Shown: piece by piece, positions 11,301 to 23,043 of the stretch
Layout: every line of letters begins with the position of its first letter
Numbering within the stretch: the stretch's first letter is position 1
Source of the DNA: Lobosporangium transversale
Taxonomy: Eukaryota; Mortierellomycota; Mortierellomycetes; Mortierellales; Mortierellaceae
Assembly (NCBI RefSeq): GCF_002105155.1
Contig: NW_019028996.1
Span: forward strand, 248,001-312,000
DNA: 64,000 bases
Direction: 5' to 3'
Translations under genes and position numbers: made by a program
The notes under the pieces: model-generated
What the model saw: the letters and a program-made list of their open reading frames with translations, nothing else
Told to the model about the DNA's origin: nothing
Database searches by the model: none

Positions 11301-13384
11301 CGTTGCATTTGTCTCAACAGCACTAACAAAAAGTCCGTGTCAATATCGCGCTCGTGTACTTCGTCAACTACAATATGACTAACGTCCCTCAAAGGATCAT
11401 GCGGCGCCATTCCTGTGGCGGACCCTCCTGCGTTTGCTGCTGAGACAGGGCCGCCATTTTCGTTGTGCATCATCCGCAAAAAGATACCCGTTGTGCAATA
11501 TAAAATGGAGCCACCTGGGGCTGGAGGTTGATTGTCGAACCGTACCTGATAACCCACGGACTGACCTATACGCTCGCCACGCTCCACTGCAACACGTTGG
11601 GCAACAGAGATGGCAGCGATCCTACGTGGTTGTGTGCAAATAATGTTACAGACACCCCCCTCACGGTTTTTGATGTATTCATCGAGAATGATTTGTGGTA
11701 GCTGTGTTGTCTTGCCACACCCTGTTTGTCCCACAAGGACAATAACATCATTTTCACGGATTTTCGCGATAATTTCCTCTGTATATTGAGCAATGGGTAA
11801 AGCTGCTCGACTATCTCGGAGCTTGGTCAATGCTGGATTCTTTAGGTAGTTTTGAAGTTGGTCGAAGAGCCGAGCAGACTTTCCAGCCATCTGTTGCACA
11901 TCCAATTTCCCGACTAAGTGTCGATTTTGTCTTTTGCCGTTATTAACTGCAGCTGATTGGTCCCTCTTTGATTTTTCAGCAGTGAGGTCATCCGATATAT
12001 TGGAACCAAGCTGTGGACGTCGAACTGTGAAAAAGGGTTGACGACTCAGGTCGGTCAACATGTATTCGATGTCTTGACGCACATTTTCATCCATGCCAAT
12101 GTGAATGTTTGGTGCAGCTCGAACGATTTCTGCATGTTTGCCTTTACTATCTTTGGTTGCTTCAAACTGCTGCCAGAGTGCCATTGATTCCTTTTTCATG
12201 TTGACAGCAGCATCAACATAGGCACGATGCTCAGCCTCCTTCTTGCTGCGCCTTTTGCCAACACCTATGACCCGATCTTGAACAAAAAGCTCCGCTTGCC
12301 ATAAAGCCTGATGTGTCTTCCCTGAGCTCTGATAATCGATATAGGGAGGACCTAGTGAGAGTGTCCTGATATAATAATCAACAAACTTCTTGGCTACCTC
12401 AACTGTAAACCCGGACTCCTCGATTGATCCCGGTTGCGGAAGAACAGCAGTGACGCCACGCGCAATTGCCATTTGTTGAAATTGAGTTGCAGCGGCGAGT
12501 TCAGCTTCTTCTTCTGTGGATCCTTTACCAGTGCCAACAATATTTTCATGCTGGAGAGTAGAAATGACAGCTTTTGTCTCTGGATCGACTTTGTTGACAT
12601 ACTTTGGCAGTCCAACCTTTTTGTTGGTGTAAAAGTTTACAACCCAATCCTTCGGAGACTTTGTCAAGGTCTTTTTAGTGCGACCATATTGACGATAATA
12701 TTCGATCAACGAGTGCTTTTCCAGTTGGTAGCAGATATCAAGCGCGCATATTTTTTCTGCATCCTTTTTATTCTTGCCATCACCCCTCCCAACAATTAGA
12801 AGATCAGGATCGGGAGTTTGGACTTTAAACTCCATTCTGACCCAGTTCAAGGGCAATCCTGGAGTCGACACGATCTCAAACTGTGGTGGAGGATCGATTG
12901 CTCTACAAACAAACTGGAGGAAATTTTTGGGATTCTCCCACCAGCGTTCACCTTTTTCTGCGGTGCTATTCGAGTGATCTGTATTATAAGTCGTGTCCAG
13001 GTGGCGTTGATCGTAAAGATAGACCCGGTCTTGTTTGATAGGAGATGATACATTGAATCTACTGGCTCCACCATGGCCACCAGAAACGCTTCCGCCTCGA
13101 CCACCGCCTCGAGCGCCACGTCCACTAGAGCGATAGTTGTTATTGAAGCTACGATTTCCACTACCATGGCTGTTGTAGCCACGGCCGGAGCTCCAGTTGT
13201 CTGAAGAGGCACCGGACTGATCCAAAGATGATGGGTGATTGCGCTGGGGAGGAGGGTAGGGCGCAGAGGCAGATGAGATGTCGCTGCTAGGAAGTGGTTG
13301 TAAATAGAGTGGGTTGTTGGGGTTGTTGACGTTGCTGTTGTTATAATTCACGCGATGGTGAGGAGGCTGGTATCGCGGAGGCAT
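8357..13384 (-). CDS. DExH-box RNA helicase with dsRNA-binding domains (DHX9/DHX36-like)
   Basis: Large ATP-dependent RNA/RNP helicase of the DEAH/RHA group. Exon 1 is 13384-10013 and exon 2 9883-8357, separated by a 129-bp GT-AG intron in phase 0; 1632 residues. An RG/Asn-rich N-terminus is followed by dsRNA-binding-like domains near residues 150-235 (NPKNFLQFVCRAI...GKNKKDAEKICAL) and 331-400 (GVGKRRSKKEAEHRAYV). The helicase core has motif I GQTGCGKTTQLPQ at about 545-557, motif II DEVH at about 673, MSATID near 710 and motif VI QRAGRAGR near 980, then HA2 and OB-fold regions. The last 150 residues are Gly/Ser/Asn/Tyr-rich, a low-complexity RNA-binding-type tail. Domain order matches DHX9 more than DHX36, but which orthologue it is remains open. 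Nuclear or cytoplasmic site cannot be told. Confidence 0.9.
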
Positions 13385-14495
13385 GGTGAGTAAAGGTTTT
13401 TTTAGATCACTAGATAGCCCTTTTGTTGTAACAATTTATTTATTTTTTGGTTACAGGCATGCACTACCGCTGCAAGATATAGATTGCAATGAAAGACGAA
13501 AGCAGATTTAGATCAAGAATGGATCAGATCGTTCACAAAATGAAGACAACTTTGCGATGAAATGAACTTGAGGATTCTCATGGTGAAACCAAATGATTCA
13601 GAGAATAAAAGGTGCGATGTTGTACCTTTGTATTTTTTTTTCCTTTCTTTCCCTTTTCCCCTAATCTTCCTTCCTTCCGATAGTTGCACTCAAGTCAAAG
13701 AAATAGAAATGAATCAACAAATGGAATGAAAGTAGTATGTGATCCAAGAAGCCCGTGTTAAAAAAAAAAAATAAAAAAAAAAAAGAGAGGAGAGAGAGAG
13801 AATGGGATATGGCGCGAAGACAAAAATGAAGAAAAAAAAAAAAAAAAAAAAAAAAGAAGAGGAAGATAAGGAAGACAACAATGAATGAATTCGAGTTGTA
13901 GTTCGATGGGATGAATGGGATGGATCCAACACAGCGGTGAAGGAGAGGAATGTGATCACCCAAAGAAGAAAAGCTTTCTTGGACATGTGGGGTGGACGAA
14001 GTGTTTGTGGCTTACTGGATCAATCTTTGAACTTAGCTTATTGCCTGATCCTGATCCGTGTGTTAGCAGCATGTGCAACAAACTTCTTTCTATCCATGCG
14101 CATGAATAAACATTGATTACTCACTTACACATACCAAGATTACAGGTATTGAAGAAAGGAGTGTTTATTATGCCGATCAAGGACTCGCTAGCTCCTTTTT
14201 TTATCGGAAAGGACAAAGCGAGGCAAAAAAAAAAAAAAAAAAAAAAAGAACTCTCTGTCACAAAAGACTCGCAAAGACCAATGCAGTAAAATTGAGGCGC
14301 AGATAGATGAACTGCTGTGCAACATGGCAATACGTTCTCTTGCTTCGCCATGCCACGTATGGGCAAACTGTCTTCAATTGCTCCTTTTCTCTTTTTCTTT
14401 ATCTTTTTTAAAAATTTTCACACCCATCCACCTCCCCAATCTACTCATAGATATTCATCTCAGAACAAATTACACCCTACAACACAACAAATACA
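13385..14495. other. Divergent promoter region, helicase / F-box
   Basis: About 1.1 kb between two divergently transcribed genes. Contains several purine-rich A tracts (around 13760-13785, 13831-13855 and 14226-14247). Short ORFs here are Phe/Lys homopolymer artefacts; no gene is supported. Confidence 0.5.
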
Positions 14496-17400
14496 ATGTC
14501 AGGGAAAGACAGCCCTGCGAGTGTTGATGCTTCTGTTGGCGTACCCCAGCCTTCATTCAACCCTTTATTTACTTCATCTTGTTCCTCGTTTGAGCTCGTC
14601 TACGACAACGACCCTGCTGACTCTGTACCATCCAGAGAAGACTTAATCATCTACAATAAATGTGTCTATGACAGTAACAATTCTGACTACTACACTGGCT
14701 ATAGCGATGATTACGAAGACAAAGACGATGAGGACGATGAGAACAGTGAAGTTGAAGACGACGAAATTGAGGTGCGTTTCAATACCAGTGATTCTGACAA
14801 TTTTGTATATTCGCCTATAACAGGATTCGAACAAGTGACACTTTCAGTTTACGACGACGACAGCGGAGATGATGTACTCAGCTTGGATGGCTCAGAGGAC
14901 GCAGCCCCATCCACCCCAACCCTTGAACCTATCCTATCCAACGCAACCAAGCACAGGAGGGCCAGGGATACAAAGGCGCTCGACAAACCCGATTCATCAT
15001 TCCTCTTCAAGCTCCCATCTCCGCTTGTCCATACTATCTTTTCTTATCTTGATATCTCCACCATTCACTCCTCCTTGGTTGTAAGTAAAAGCTGGTTTCA
15101 GTTCGCTGCCTCTCACCTTTATCGGGACCCCTTCCGTAGCCTGGAAAGAAGCGCGGGCATTTATGCAGAATTTCAGGGTGAAAGCAATAATGTCATCAAC
15201 AACTCTTTAGTGGCGCCGCAGCTACGCTCTGAGCATGAACGACTCCTTGTACGTCTCTTGCTACGGTCCATCTGCTGCCCAAGTGAACCAGGTGAAGAGG
15301 TTGTGATCGCTGCAGAAGAAGCCGATGACGTCCTTGGGCTATGCCGCCTGATCGATTCAAAAGGTGTCGAGATCCGTACCACTGTCAATTATATGCGTTT
15401 CCTTGAGGTTTTCGACTGGGCACCTTGGCAGCGTTATCTTGACTACTGGTTTGAGTTACGCACCAGCTTTGAGGCTTTTAAACAGACCATCCATCAAGAT
15501 AATCGCGATAGCGCCGACGTCGAGGCTTCTGGCGTACCTCCAATAAGGAGGACGTCTGATCCTCATGTCTCGCCAGCTTTGCTTCAACCCTTCCGTTTCT
15601 CGTACCATACAATATTTGACTGGTTTGCGGAGAACCCAAACCCACGTGCGATTGTTTTTCATGAAGTTCTTGATTTGCCGCCACAGGTCATAGCGCAGCT
15701 GTCCCGATGGACTACACTTCGCTTCAATCACACAACCAAGAGCTATTCTGTCGATCAACCCCTGATCAGCCAATTGTCATTCAACCACTTGAATCTAATA
15801 CAGGCTCTTGTTGAGCACGAGAATGCGGGCGATACAGCAGTGATGGATGGTAACGGGATCGAAAGGGAGAACAGCCATCAGCTTGATTCGAGCCGCCGTG
15901 GGATTCGTCATTTACAGCTACCACCTCTTCGTTATATTCAAGGAGAACAGGCTGAGCGCACGGGGGACCAGATTTTAATGTTATTGACGACCAGACACCT
16001 CGTCTCCTTGGACACAAGTGAGCTTCCTGAATGGCAATCTCATAGCACAAGCATACCTTCAGAGTATTTGCAGCATCTCGTTCGATATACAGACTTGCGA
16101 AGAACATGTGGAGGATATTCTCCGCAATTATTTTTGAGACGGTGTCCCAAGCTGGCAGAAATTGAGATGGTCGTGAATAGTATGCATGAAGTCGACTTTA
16201 TTACCCCTCGTCCAGTTATCCGTCTTTACACGGGCGATGTTAAGCAAGAAGACGGGTCCAAAGGAGAAGAAACTTCGATATATCGAGAGATGGATCAGAT
16301 GAGAATATCCACTTTGACGTTAACAGCATCATCATCATCCTCCTCATCACCATCATCACAGCCAGCTACCCCGCCAACCCAGCAGGCTATTCGAGTAGCC
16401 CGACTGTACGTCCGTAATAGTCTAGAGATTCCTCACGTCCTCCGACAGATGGTCCAAGGCTTCAGCCACACTTTACGAAGGCTCATTGTTGTTCATGCTC
16501 CTGTTAATTTCCGACTATACTTCAGTCACTCTGCAATCAAGGCCAATTTCGTCATTCATCCTAGTTCTTTTGCAATGCCCCATTTGGAGGAGTTGCAGTT
16601 GTTCCTCACGAGACGTATGCGGCTTCAAGGCAGAGACCCCTTTGGTGCTTGTCCACGGCTCCAACGTTTAAGTTTATTTGGAGAAGGGCTAACTATCGCA
16701 GACTATGGCTGGAGAGTGCCTGAAACAATTCGAGAGCTGGTAATTGATGGATATAGTATTCGTGCTTCCTTTGATTTCAAATGCCTCAGCACAACACAGC
16801 TCAGCTCTCTATCACTGCTCCACGGGAACTTGTCGTGGACAGAGCCCCATTCCTGGGCTAACTTTTGGACAAACCCCACTGAAAGCTGTGTCTTTAAGAA
16901 TCTCAGGACTTTGATCCTCGAGAAGTCCTCAGCAATGTCATTTCAGTTTGAGTGGCTGGCCCATTTCTCGGGTTTGGAGACCTTGAAGATATTCGGATTG
17001 AATTACAGTCATATCAGTCAGCTATGCTATCCACTCGATAGTGAAGATAGTGCACTTCCCAATCGTGGGCAGCTATTATTAAGGCTAATTACCCAAATGG
17101 CCCAGCCTCATACATCCTACGATCAAGTAGCTTGCAAGAGCTTGAAGGATTTTGGATTTACTTTGGTTGATAGGAGCAAGAATCACTTTGGTAGCGACAA
17201 TCCAAGCGCCTTGGATACGTCTGCTAAGCAACCTCAGGACAAAGCAATTCAGAGAAACACCGCAGAGCTTCGGGATCAATTGGGCCTTATGCCATTGATC
17301 ACACCTGATGATGATAGTAATAAGAATGATGATGGCGATCAAAGCAGAAAGCACATTAACGACGGGGACAAAGAGCCGGATATTTTCGCAAAGATTACGG

Positions 17401-17705
17401 GAGATCTGGATTGCGCTCTTTTGGTACTCTTACATCGATATTGTCCCAACGTGGAGCGACTCTCATTCAACACGCTTGATCCAAACACTCGGCTTCAAAT
17501 GGAGACAGTGATTGCGCTCAAGACTTTGTTCCCACGGTTGACCCGTTTCAGGGATGAGTCTTTTAAATTAAACCATGCTGGGGAGAGAGCCTTGGCACGT
17601 TTTGATTTCCATCGTCGATTCTATGCATATTTGCCCAACAGAAAATGGGAGGATTGTGTCTATCAATTCGATCAAGTGGATTTTTTGCGCCTCCTTTCAG
17701 TGTGA
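14496..17705 (+). CDS. F-box protein with degenerate leucine-rich C-terminus
   Basis: Single exon of 1069 residues. An acidic stretch (DDYEDKDDEDDENSEVEDDE) lies at about 70-90. An F-box is recognisable at about 168-215 (FKLPSPLVHTIFSYLDISTIHSSLVVSKSWFQFA, then LYRDPF). The rest has irregular leucine-rich segments typical of large F-box proteins of early-diverging fungi (LRTLILEKSSAM, LETLKIFGLN, CPRLQRLSLFGEGL). A poly-Ser run encoded by TCA/TCC repeats lies near residue 610. Most likely an SCF adaptor; the substrate is unknown. It has the same architecture as the gene at 23044-25698 and both contain CP.LQ/LE-type repeats, so they are probably distant paralogues. It runs divergently from the helicase gene. 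Confidence 0.8.
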   Translation: MSGKDSPASVDASVGVPQPSFNPLFTSSCSSFELVYDNDPADSVPSREDLIIYNKCVYDSNNSDYYTGYSDDYEDKDDEDDENSEVEDDEIEVRFNTSDSDNFVYSPITGFEQVTLSVYDDDSGDDVLSLDGSEDAAPSTPTLEPILSNATKHRRARDTKALDKPDSSFLFKLPSPLVHTIFSYLDISTIHSSLVVSKSWFQFAASHLYRDPFRSLERSAGIYAEFQGESNNVINNSLVAPQLRSEHERLLVRLLLRSICCPSEPGEEVVIAAEEADDVLGLCRLIDSKGVEIRTTVNYMRFLEVFDWAPWQRYLDYWFELRTSFEAFKQTIHQDNRDSADVEASGVPPIRRTSDPHVSPALLQPFRFSYHTIFDWFAENPNPRAIVFHEVLDLPPQVIAQLSRWTTLRFNHTTKSYSVDQPLISQLSFNHLNLIQALVEHENAGDTAVMDGNGIERENSHQLDSSRRGIRHLQLPPLRYIQGEQAERTGDQILMLLTTRHLVSLDTSELPEWQSHSTSIPSEYLQHLVRYTDLRRTCGGYSPQLFLRRCPKLAEIEMVVNSMHEVDFITPRPVIRLYTGDVKQEDGSKGEETSIYREMDQMRISTLTLTASSSSSSSPSSQPATPPTQQAIRVARLYVRNSLEIPHVLRQMVQGFSHTLRRLIVVHAPVNFRLYFSHSAIKANFVIHPSSFAMPHLEELQLFLTRRMRLQGRDPFGACPRLQRLSLFGEGLTIADYGWRVPETIRELVIDGYSIRASFDFKCLSTTQLSSLSLLHGNLSWTEPHSWANFWTNPTESCVFKNLRTLILEKSSAMSFQFEWLAHFSGLETLKIFGLNYSHISQLCYPLDSEDSALPNRGQLLLRLITQMAQPHTSYDQVACKSLKDFGFTLVDRSKNHFGSDNPSALDTSAKQPQDKAIQRNTAELRDQLGLMPLITPDDDSNKNDDGDQSRKHINDGDKEPDIFAKITGDLDCALLVLLHRYCPNVERLSFNTLDPNTRLQMETVIALKTLFPRLTRFRDESFKLNHAGERALARFDFHRRFYAYLPNRKWEDCVYQFDQVDFLRLLSV

Positions 17706-17743
17706 AAGATAAAGTGGTTACCCAATAAGCATGCTGAGCGTTA

Positions 17744-17749
17744 AATAAA
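17744..17749 (+). promoter_or_regulatory. Polyadenylation signal AATAAA
   Basis: AATAAA about 40 bases after the stop codon of the F-box gene ending at 17705; placement fits a poly(A) signal. Confidence 0.4.
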
Positions 17750-17925
17750 TGTCATAGTTTTCATTTTATAAATATTTAATTAGAATATGTGCTACTTTGA
17801 TCAAGCAGCGTAATCTATGCGTTATTGTTTTGTTTTTTGTTGATGGTGATGACGAAAAAGGAAAGAGTAGCTGGAGGTATGCTGGAGGGGAGTTTTTTTT
17901 TTTTTTTTTTTTTTTTTACTGCAGT

Positions 17926-20524
17926 CTACACAAACTGATGCTCTGCTTGATTGAGGCTTGAACGAGAATTGGGGTCCAGAACTAACAGTTGTTCCACTAC
18001 CCTTCGTTCATTAAGATCTGGAATATCAACAAGACGATCCTTCCAGGCCGTGAAACGGCCAGTGGCTGCTTGATCTGCTGCTTCCTCTGTTCGGAACAAG
18101 GGTTGACCTGTCAACACCTCAAACAAAACACAGCCCGCTGCCCAAGCATCCATTGATGGAGCTGCCAAACTCGAATCCAGTCTATTTTCCCGTCGAGCGC
18201 TCAATAGCTCTGGTGCTAAATTTCTTTCGACGGTGCCATTCTCCTGGCCAATCAAGGAGCCCTGACGAGGTCCGACGGCTTCATTCAAGAACCTGGCTCC
18301 GCCGAACGACCAAATCACCCATTGCCCTTCTTCGTTCATCACTAGAGATCCTGTGCAGATCGACAGATGGATCACATCCTTCTCATGACACCAGACCAGT
18401 CCTCCCAACAGAGCCTTAGCCACTGCCCTTTGATCAGCTCTACTCAACAGTCGGTGCTGATGGGTCGACAACATAAAGTCCAATGTCGAATCATGGGCAT
18501 CCAAGACCAAAATATGACGCCACTCAAGGGCGGCAGGGATGATCATGGTTTGGTGTAGCGAAATAATCTTTGCAGGATTGACGATATGGTTCAACATAGC
18601 AGCCTCTCTCTGCCAAACAATTTCGTCTCGAACCCATTTGAGTGTCACACTCTCAGCTGTGTCTACATTCTCGCCCAGTTGGATGACCACCATCTTTGTA
18701 TTCACTGCTGTCTGTCCAAGACGGTACTGTGAGAGCACCACGGCGCCCAAGGGTGCATGAGGCACCGACTGAGCCACATCCTGACCAGCATATCGAACAA
18801 TCGGCACACGAAGTGTCATGTTCTCAGCTGGACGTTCTGTCGATATACTATTTTGTCCGCGAGGCGTTGTATTGGCTTCCGAGTTCAATAGTGAGTGAGT
18901 GGAGGCAAAAGGGGGCTGATACATTCCCATGCCCTCACCACCCTTTGCATGTAAATCGCGTACAGCCAACCCGAGCCCTTCCTGCTCACGAGCGCGCGCC
19001 TCAATTTTCTTGTTTCGACGGTGAAAGATAGCCAAAAAGCCCACGAGCATGACCAATGCTACAGCCCCCACTGCGATTCCAATGATGGCGGGCGTCGAGA
19101 GACCGCTTTTTTCCTCGGGTACTGGAGCCGCTGGTGGTGTATAAATTGCAAAGTTTCCCCAGTTGCTTGGTGATGACGATGATGCCTTTGGTCCTCCAAA
19201 GACGGTGTAATTGTTGAATCGATATCCTGCATCCGTGATCACAGCCGTTAATCCAAAGGTCCAACTATTGTTGGCTGCATCCGATTGTCCACCATACACT
19301 AATGCCCTGGATGTGTCAAACACGGTCGCAGCGCCATATCCAAAGAGCTGAGGCACAGGTCCATTCGCATCCTTTGGGAGCTCACGAGTCGAGATCATTT
19401 CAATTGACGATGAGTTCAACTTTGCTGCTGCTGTGAATGACCAAGAACCTTGCTGTGGTTTTTTTTTTTTTTTAGTTTGATGTGTGTATTGTTTCCAAAA
19501 TCATGATTGCCAGAAGAAAATCTTGTCAGTGATATAAAACCTTGGATGCTGACATTTCCGCTTCGGCCCCATTTGAGGATAGGAGAATCATAAACAAAAT
19601 AAAACAAAACAAACAAATAAGCAAAAAAAAAAAAAAAAAAAAAGACTTACAGTTCCAAAAAAGTAGTCAACAGTAGCATCCTGTGCGTGAGAGACTGCAG
19701 AAAAGCCAATAAAGCCAATATCGTCCGAGGCCATGGTCACAGGTGTGGAAGTGGGCGCGCCGAGAGTGAATCTGGCTGCGGTAGTATTGGAGGCCTTGTT
19801 ATAAACAACTAGGAACGATCCTGCAGACTCACGGATGATGGAGAAAATACCGTTCGAGGGAATGTCTGCAGGGACGGGACTAAAATAGAACGAACGATAA
19901 GTAATAAAGACAAGGAAGCGTATTACAATTAGGAGGTAATGAAGAAGAACGAAGGAAAAGGTCTGCTTTATAAAAATAAATAAAAATAAAATAAAAATAA
20001 ATAAAAAAAAAAAAGCAAACTTACGCAGGAGTGGGTGTAGATACTCCATTAGTAGCATCGATATCAAACATAGTCCAGTTGCCATTGTTCACGCCCAGCC
20101 ATTGGAACTGGCCCTGTCCTTCGCTCTTGGGCCAGACCACCTGTGGAACCTGGTTTCGTGCGGGGTCCCATGATGGGATTGGCTCTTCTGTTGCAAGAGC
20201 AGGATTCTGTGAGTTCTCGATATAGACGTTTTCGTTGAAGATGTAAAGGAATGTACCAGAGGCTTTATCGAAGGAGCAGATCATCCGACTGGTTGCAAGA
20301 GGTCTGACAGTATATGGCTTTAAGTGCTGTGTGAGCGTGAAGTTGATATGGGCAGCATTGGTAACGATCCTGTTGCTGGGTTTGGGGAAAGTAAAGGACT
20401 GAAGTGCATATGCAGTGTCATTCTTGTCGGATGAGGCATATTGAAGCCCTACGAGCGACACTGTACTTTCTCCAGTGGCCAGACAGGGATATCCTAGCTG
20501 AGGAATATTTTGTGATTGTGCCAT
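17926..20524 (-). CDS. Single-pass membrane protein with cytoplasmic pseudokinase domain
   Basis: Exons 20524-20025, 19879-19651 and 19452-17926, in phase, give 751 residues from the ATG at 20524. An N-terminal ~350-residue Asn/Thr-rich ectodomain of repeated FGG/YGG and VQFLGV-like turns (beta-propeller-like character, not assigned) is followed by one membrane helix at about 360-385 (PAIIGIAVGAVALVMLVGFLAIF) and a stop-transfer HRRNKK. The C-terminal domain aligns with protein kinases: an LK pair (about 514) in the VAIK place, APE retained as LAPELL, and a DxWAxGCVLFEVLTG segment. But the catalytic loop reads HLSICTGSL (about 604) where HRD...N is expected and the DFG site reads SFG (about 623). 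Catalysis is therefore unlikely. The sequence AQSQN after the first Met resembles a mature N-terminus, so a signal-peptide exon may lie upstream; I could not find it. Confidence 0.75.
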
Positions 20525-20705
20525 TACAGGAGGGACTGGAGATTACTGTAGGAGAGAGAGTGAAGAGTTGATAACGCGATGAAGTTAGAAGGGAAGAAGA
20601 AGAGGAGAGAAGTGTAAGTGAATAATGAATAAGGTGGATGCTGGTGCTTCACAGGGGCGTCTCTGTTGGCTGCAGGATGGCCAAGGGCGAGGGAACACGA
20701 AAGAG

Positions 20706-20739
<34 letters not shown>

Positions 20740-23043
20740 AGAAACATATGATAGGGAATTGAATGGATGGAATGCTATGTCTGCAATCCTTTGTTGCTGT
20801 TGTTACTGCTGCTGTTGTTGTTTGTTGCTGTTGCTGTGGGCTGAGTGAAAGCATGGGGCTCAGCTTAAGGTACACAATCAATCCCCTGAAAGGAGGATAT
20901 AAAAAATTGTGTTTTGCCTCCACTTCCACTCTGACTATGGCTCTTTGAGACTTGGACTTTTGTTCGCAGGATGCTGAATGTCATTCCTCTCGTTATTTTT
21001 CTTTCTGTGTAATGACAAAAAGATGCTTCTTGCTGTTGTTGCTTCCGTGAATGTAAGTTCAGTCCATAAATAGAATCAGCCCCTCTGTGGTTTTTCTTTA
21101 TTAAAATATATTTCAACTGTCGTACGAATTCGTTTCCTCTCACATTTGAATGGAACACACTTCTTCCCAAGTTGATGGTATTCATGCAAAACAATGCATG
21201 ATGAACAAGACGATAGGATTAGAAGGATGAAATAAGTGTGTCATTTACCTCTTTTCTTTTTTTTTTTTTTTTTTTTTTTTTTGATATGATAATGTAAGAT
21301 AAGTTATTCGTGGAAATAAAAAAACAAACAAAGTGAGATGATTACAATGGAATGTAACAAATAAAAAAAAATAAAAAGAAAAAAAAGATGATGATGAAGA
21401 AATGTCCAGTAAATGGAATGGAATGTGGGATCGATTGGAATGGTTGATGGTGATGGTATCGGTGGAGAGTAACAGGGGTGAAGAATGAGCGGAGAGATCG
21501 AGAGAGGGGTATCCGAAGAGAGAAAAGAGAGAAAGAGCGTTTACAACGAAGTGTGAAAAGTGAGGGAGACAGAAAGAGGCTCTCATTCCTTTATAAAACA
21601 TGCTCTCATTCTTTTTTTCATTTCCAATTCTATCTGAACTGAAAGCCTACTACCACTACTATCACCAAACCAAGGTGGGGCCAGGAACGAGCAGCGCCAG
21701 GTTGATCTTCTCTACTAGGCTCAGTTTCGGACAAACAAATGGATAAACAAAATAAAACAAAACAAAAAAAAGACATGATATGGCCATCCTACATTTTATA
21801 TGGAGATGGTGTACATGAACGGCATGCAAATCTTGCTCAGTGCTGAATATCATTTTCTTCTATACAAACATCATTAATGTTTGCGATTGCTCTCAGTTTC
21901 GTTGCTGTACATGTACTGTTCACAGAGTAAGGATAATTGATTCATTATTCGAATAGGAATGTCAGACTGAAGACAATGAAAAAGAATGAAGGTTGTACAA
22001 TTAACTCTTTCTTTTTCTTCTATGAACAGACATACATAATTAGATAGAGCTCCGGTTGCCATTTATTGATGACTAGCTTTCTTTGTTTGTTTGCTTGTTT
22101 GCTTGTTTTTGAGTAGTAAAGTCTGAAAGAGAAAGAGACAAAAAAAAAGGGTATCAGGAATAACAACGGTCAGACAGCTACAGATGAAGTTGGTTCCTGA
22201 TTCTTGGTTCTTCCTGAGACAATTAAAGGAATAAAGTTGAGACATAAAATCTTACACGCGTTATTAAAATTACATTTCGATCGGAGTTTCTCTTTACCTT
22301 TTTTTTATTTTTTATTAACCTTTTCCTTTATACACGCGGAATAAAACATTAATGAGAATGCTCATGTACTCAAGTATCATCGAAGATATAAAATAGGAGC
22401 TTGTAGAGATATATATCTGTCAGTAATCGGGCTGCAACCTGAAGGGAATTCGCACAGCCATCAAGGTTAGCTGATACATATGATGATGAGCAACATCGCA
22501 TACCACGAACATATATATATTTGTACAATGTATTTATCTGTCTCTCGCACATTTGTATAATTGCACATACGTTTACCATGATCCCTCTCCTTTACTATTA
22601 GAGTCTTTCAATATCTTTCTCTCTAATGTATCCTACATCAAGGCCGCGTTATCCATCTCATCATGGAGAGTAACGCCATATTGGCCAATCAACGAGCCCG
22701 ATGCCGTCATTCCATTACCACGTCTTCACTTGAAGTTGCAGGATCCTTCTTGATCGGTAACATCTTCATGGACAATTCATGCTGGGAAGAAAAAAAAAAA
22801 AAGTTTTTGCCAGACAATGTTCTTCCCGCCAAAACAACATTAATTGATTTAGCACTGCCACCTCCTTTCATTCTGTTATCATTTTTTACAACACACACAC
22901 CAGACTTTTCTACCTTATTCCTCCATTCCTTCATTCCTCCATTCCTTTACCCATTCGTTTCTTCCTGCTCACTTTCAAAGTCCTCCTAAAAAGGCAGCAG
23001 TAAAAAAAAAGAAAAAAGAAAAAAGAAAAAAAAAAAAAAAAGC
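20525..23043. other. 2.5-kb gene-free region
   Basis: The largest gap in the window, between two divergent genes. It contains A or T runs at about 20706-20735 and 21258-21282, CTG/TTG-type repeats at 20790-20835 and A/T-rich sequence. Small ORFs are compositionally simple, without recognisable motifs. It must hold the promoters of the pseudokinase and the F-box gene at 23044. A non-coding RNA cannot be excluded from sequence alone. Confidence 0.5.

Noticed and set aside
13661-13986. Phe-rich membrane-protein-like frames between the helicase and F-box genes
   Set aside because: They are translations of A/T and GA simple repeats.
19453-19650. Intron 2 of the pseudokinase gene as coding (a frame reading PILKWGRSGNVSIQGF)
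   Set aside because: It has no acceptor in front, contains T and A tracts, and the flanking exons join in phase without it.
20600-20747. ATG at 20747 (-) followed by poly-Phe as a signal peptide exon of the pseudokinase gene
   Set aside because: The hydrophobic stretch is only the translation of a T30 tract and the frame does not join to the exon at 20524 with good splice sites.
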